A DNA stretch of 64,000 nt from Batkoa obscura (Eukaryota > Entomophthoromycota > Entomophthoromycetes > Entomophthorales > Batkoaceae): NCBI GenBank assembly GCA_030770535.1, contig JASVEC010000005.1, forward strand, positions 1,736,001 through 1,800,000, in the 5' to 3' direction. Position numbers and translations under genes: made by a program. The stretch's first letter is position 1. Each line of letters opens with the position of its first letter. This document shows positions 60,383 to 64,000 of the stretch, piece after piece. The notes beneath the pieces are model-generated. The model saw nothing but the letters and a program-made list of their open reading frames with translations, made no database searches and was not told the DNA's origin.

Positions 60383-62072
60383 GGTATTTGATAAAACTGT
60401 AATAGTGAAGTATTTTATTGTTGATAAGAAACTTAACAAGCTTTGATATCAATGTAATTATGATATTGACTTTTTTATTATATCCTTTGAAGGGGAAAAT
60501 CCTCAAGTGGTTTATTTAATAGACAGTAAATAGGAATTTAAAGAAAAAGCGAGATTAATTATACCCTTGTGTATTACATCCTTTTTTTAAAAAAAGGCAT
60601 TTTTCTAAAACTCCTATTAGACAAAAAAACATATTCATATTTTTTAATATACTCCTCTACTACTTTATTTAAACAGAACTCAATCAGGTGATGCACCATC
60701 TGGTTAAGCTATATATCAACATAGAAAAAATTATTTTTTCTTAGACTTGCTAGTTAACCTTATTCTATGCAATAAAGCATTCTATTGCTTTAGTTTGAAT
60801 AGCTGTTTATATAAATTTTGATATCAAATCTAAACATAATTTTCAATAATGTTTATTCCAAGAAACACATTGTTCATAAGCTAATCTTAATTCAATGACA
60901 CACTTGTCCATCAGATTCGAGGTTTTTAAAAAATTTATTGATAGAAATTAGTATTTTCGTAATAAAAAATAGCTTTTTTTAATGTCTTAACTGCCTTATA
61001 TTATTAATATTTTTGAACCTTTATTCAGGGCTGTCAAGTGTGTAAATTCGTTAAAATAATTAATAAAATTTTATTAAGGGTTAAATTTACAACCCTATTT
61101 TTATTGTAAATAAAATGATTGGATAAATCTTCCATAGATAACCAATCGTAATTAATTAAAAATAGCCATTACTTTAATGTGTATCTTTACCAGATTTATT
61201 TTGCAATAATATGGGGTTGATACTTAAGCTTAAAATTTAATATTGATTTATAAAAATAAGTAGAATAAAAGGGAGTTTTAGATAGATATAAATAAATAAG
61301 GCTAAGTTCACATAAATTACATTTATTCCGTTATTTATTTATATTTCTTATTTAGAATAGAAATAGTAGAAAAGGATGTGTACACTATTTTTTTGAATTC
61401 ATTTACTTTGTTAAAACCTAATTTATTTATTTTTTATAAATTATTTTTTATGCTAATAAGATTCAAGATGCTAAAGATAGCACATAATAATTGGTATATC
61501 ATGTTTAATATATGGTATATTTTAAACTCAGTTATTCGAAATAGATAATTTTAATTCAATTGAAGATGGTTTAGAAGTGATGTTAATTAAAATCAGTTGA
61601 TAAAATATATAACATTATTTTTAAATAAAAATTTACCTAAATTTGTAACTTATATAATCACACTATGTAACCACATTACGTATCCCTTATTTAATGAATC
61701 AATTCTCCTATTTATTCTTAACTACTACTTACACTATTTTATAAATAAAAGACAAGCTTGCTATTAAGTAAAGAATAAACATAATAAATATTTATTTTTA
61801 TCTTCATTAGTATTGCTTTTGAGTTTAATAAACAATATTATTTTTATAATTGATTATTAGATAAAAATATGTTCAATTTGCATTGATTAAAACTATTATA
61901 GTGAACTAGATGGGTGAGGGGGTTAATAAAGTATGGAGAATTGACTAGATTTCAGCACTCTATAACCCAGATTTAGTATTACGAAATAAAGGGGTTGAAC
62001 AATCTTTACAGAAGGGGTGGAAATTCAAAAATTAAACTCAGCACTTTTTTACTATAAAATAATAATTGAAAA

Positions 62073-62080
62073 AAGTATAA
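62073..62080 (+). promoter_or_regulatory. TATA box of homeobox gene
   Basis: TATAAATA within AAAAAGTATAAATAGTAAA, about 100 bp before the ATG. Confidence 0.45.
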
Positions 62081-62177
62081 ATAGTAAATAAAATAGCAGA
62101 AAAATCATTAAAAAGATAATAAATATATAATCTTTCTTTACTGATCTTTATTGACATAAATAAAATTTGGTGGTAAT

Positions 62178-62603
62178 ATGAACAAGAGTGGAGTGATTCT
62201 TCCTAGCTTAAAAGATTTGTTTGGAGATTTTTTATTACCTGGCCCAAAAATTGTTTTGGTAGATAATAGCGCAAATAGTTGCAGCTCAACAGATAATACC
62301 ATTATTAGCGCAAATGATACTTTTTCACCTCCAAGATATTATTATGCTGGAATAAACAATAATTATAATCAAAATGGTGCTGCCGATAACAAAATGAGAA
62401 ATGTCAGCTATAGAATACGTAAATCTAAAGAGCAAGAAGATATATTATACCAAGTGTTTCAAAGAACACCATTTCCGGATAAGGTTTTAAGGAAAAGGTT
62501 GTCCGAAAAACTTTCATTGCCTGTACGTAAAATTCAAATCTGGTTCCAGAACCAAAGACAAAAAGTTAAACTATTAAGGAATTTTCAATCCCTTCCTCTA
62601 TAA
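62178..62603 (+). CDS. Small homeodomain transcription factor
   Basis: An intronless 141-residue protein. The homeodomain fills residues about 75-134: basic N-arm (VSYRIRKSKEQ), helix 1 DILYQVFQRTPF, helix 2 VLRKRLSEKLSL, recognition helix VRKIQIWFQNQRQKVK. It has 60 residues with no insertion, so it is a typical rather than TALE homeodomain. Trp48, Phe49, Gln50 and Asn51 are present; position 52, usually Arg, is Gln. The N-terminal 74 residues are Asn/Ser-rich with no known domain. It stands alone between two repeat-rich deserts. It could be a developmental or mating-type HD regulator; nothing nearby decides this. Confidence 0.88.
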   Translation: MNKSGVILPSLKDLFGDFLLPGPKIVLVDNSANSCSSTDNTIISANDTFSPPRYYYAGINNNYNQNGAADNKMRNVSYRIRKSKEQEDILYQVFQRTPFPDKVLRKRLSEKLSLPVRKIQIWFQNQRQKVKLLRNFQSLPL

Positions 62604-64000
62604 GCTATTCTAGTTAACCTTTTATTTTTTATGATCTTCATAAGCTTTAAATAGGCCAGCTAATTTTTTAATTAATTTCCGTTCTTTATTTTGATATTAT
62701 ATATACTATTAAAAATACATTATTTTTATATTAAGTACTATTATACAGGTTAACTTTTTTTAATAAACTTAAAATTGTAATTATAAAATTAATGATTTCT
62801 ATATCTGCCTTTTGACAATTTGCATCTAAAATCTTTCAAATATAAATTCTAAAGCCCTGTTTATTTTTTATTTGTTTATTATAGGTTACACTTAAATGTA
62901 TACATTATTGGTTCTAAAAATTATTATATAGTCAAATATAGCTTCTCCAATTCTATTCCGACTTAATTTGCAGTAATTTTAGTCAGTTATCTAGTATAAG
63001 GTTTTTTTAAAGTCTAGTCTGTAGATTTTAGCCTAGCTTAAGCAAAATTTTATTATTAAATGAGCAGTTAACAAAGTTAGAACAAAGTTGCAACAGCTGT
63101 ATGCTAAAGTGATAAATCAAAAGAAAGGGGGAGATTAAGCATCTGATCTAGATCAAGTTAAATTCCGCCATTGAATGTAAAATTAATATTTAACTACCCC
63201 TTTTGATATTTCGGGATCTTTCTATATATATTTTAGCAATTTAAAATACACACCTGTAAACCCAAAAAATTGAATAATAATATTTTTTGCTTTAAAGCAG
63301 TATATAAAAATAAAATCTTTAGTTTTAAAAAAGGCGATTACTTTTTACAAGTGAATCCCAGTTCTGATTCGAGATTGCAACCTTTAACTGTTACTTTTAA
63401 AATTTATTCCCAAAATAATATTTCAAACCATGTTTTATTTAAATTTTGGTATTATTAAACTTTAATTAATGTTAATATATAACATGAGCTAATCGAATTT
63501 AACTATTTATAAAGCTAAATCATATATCATAAAATAGTTGTAAATTAAATAGTTTTTTACGATAATTTTAATCAACTCGTAATAATGTTATTAGTATAAT
63601 GTCTGCTAATAATTGTACAACTCAAAACAATTATAAAATTATATTATCATTTTAGAAACGGGACTTTTAAGTCGGAATTTTTGTATAAAGGCAGTATATA
63701 AACGGAAAGTTTTTTAAAAATTATTTTTATAGAATAAGTCTCTCAGAAAAAGTTCGATTTAGTATCCCTGCTCAAATGACCCCATTTAAAAAGCAAATTT
63801 ATTATATTAATAAGCCAAAAAGTAATAGAATGTTGTATCTTAACTATGATAATAATGACATCTTTTTTCAATGGTCCTACTTAGTCATTTATATAAGCCA
63901 AAGGTGTAACTTTGTTATGTTGAGATCGAATATCTCAAGTGATTTAAAGATATTTAAATAAGGTGATATAATAAAAGGAGTAAATAAAAAATAGTGAGTG
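62604..64000. other. Intergenic region to window end
   Basis: Two open frames of about 60 codons (63270-63458, 63776-63961) are low-complexity and unsupported. No transposon copy, tRNA or structured repeat recognised. Confidence 0.5.

Larger units (their letters stand above)
58264..62177. other. 3.9-kb gene desert with six miniature elements
   Basis: Contains element copies 12-17 between 58692 and 60382. The rest is AT-rich without credible frames. The upstream end carries a CTCAAACTCAAAACATT-type motif (58384-58405). A TATA box for the homeobox gene lies at the right end. Confidence 0.65.

Noticed and set aside
60575-60655. Possible eighteenth miniature element copy
   Set aside because: Only short A-runs and CATATTCATAT resemble the family; neither end nor core matches.
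63270-63961. Two open frames of about 60 codons near the window end
   Set aside because: Short, no motif, no supporting promoter or intron signals beyond background.

Overview
The window looks like nuclear DNA of an early-diverging, extremely AT-rich filamentous fungus. The evidence is a trifunctional fungal TRPC (glutamine amidotransferase, indole-glycerol-phosphate synthase and phosphoribosyl-anthranilate isomerase in one chain), a Whi2-type BTB protein, a type I metacaspase, many spliceosomal introns of about 41-65 nt, often with TACTAAC-like branch sites, and mitochondrial genes typical of an aerobe. An Entomophthoromycotina (Conidiobolus-like) source would fit the base composition and gene set, but this is inference. 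I see no plasmid, prokaryotic or viral content, no rRNA and no convincing tRNA.

Layout. 0-5.4 kb: a coiled-coil protein, mitochondrial ribosomal protein uL29m and the Hsp90 co-chaperone AHA1. 5.6-12 kb: an RFC small subunit (human RFC3 / yeast Rfc5), the ESCRT adaptor BRO1, the SDH assembly factor SDH8. 12.3-22.7 kb (minus strand): WHI2-like, mitochondrial IF-2, glutathione reductase, a dienoyl-CoA isomerase and an ArfGAP2/3 (Glo3). 23.3-27.2 kb: a repeat-bearing unknown protein convergent with kinetochore SPC25. 27.2-29.5 kb: a gene desert with four miniature transposons. 29.5-36.1 kb: Fe/Mn superoxide dismutase, TRPC, biotin synthase. 38-45.6 kb: CDC37, MSH5, PLP1/TXNDC9-like, GCIP-like. 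45.6-49.5 kb: sparse, one acidic small ORF. 49.5-58.3 kb: a membrane-anchored protein with a possible papain-like domain, HOM2, a DNAJC9-like protein, a universal-stress protein and metacaspase. 58.3-64 kb: a transposon-rich desert with a lone small homeobox gene.

The genes are mostly unrelated housekeeping genes. Some functional links exist: two Hsp90 co-chaperones (AHA1, CDC37), each with a good heat-shock element upstream; glutathione reductase, SOD and a USP in stress defence; TRPC, HOM2 and BIO2 in biosynthesis; MSH5 and SPC25 in chromosome segregation.

The most distinctive features are (i) a family of about 106-bp palindromic miniature elements (17 copies) whose one half carries a donor, TACTAAC branch site and acceptor spaced like a host intron; (ii) a 6-nt microexon in AHA1 that restores the conserved NNWHW motif, plus a 17-nt microexon and a GC-AG intron in MSH5; and (iii) an 882-residue membrane-anchored protein of unknown function with a His/Cys pair suggestive of a permuted papain-like fold. 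Exon boundaries were derived by hand from splice signals, reading phase and family conservation.
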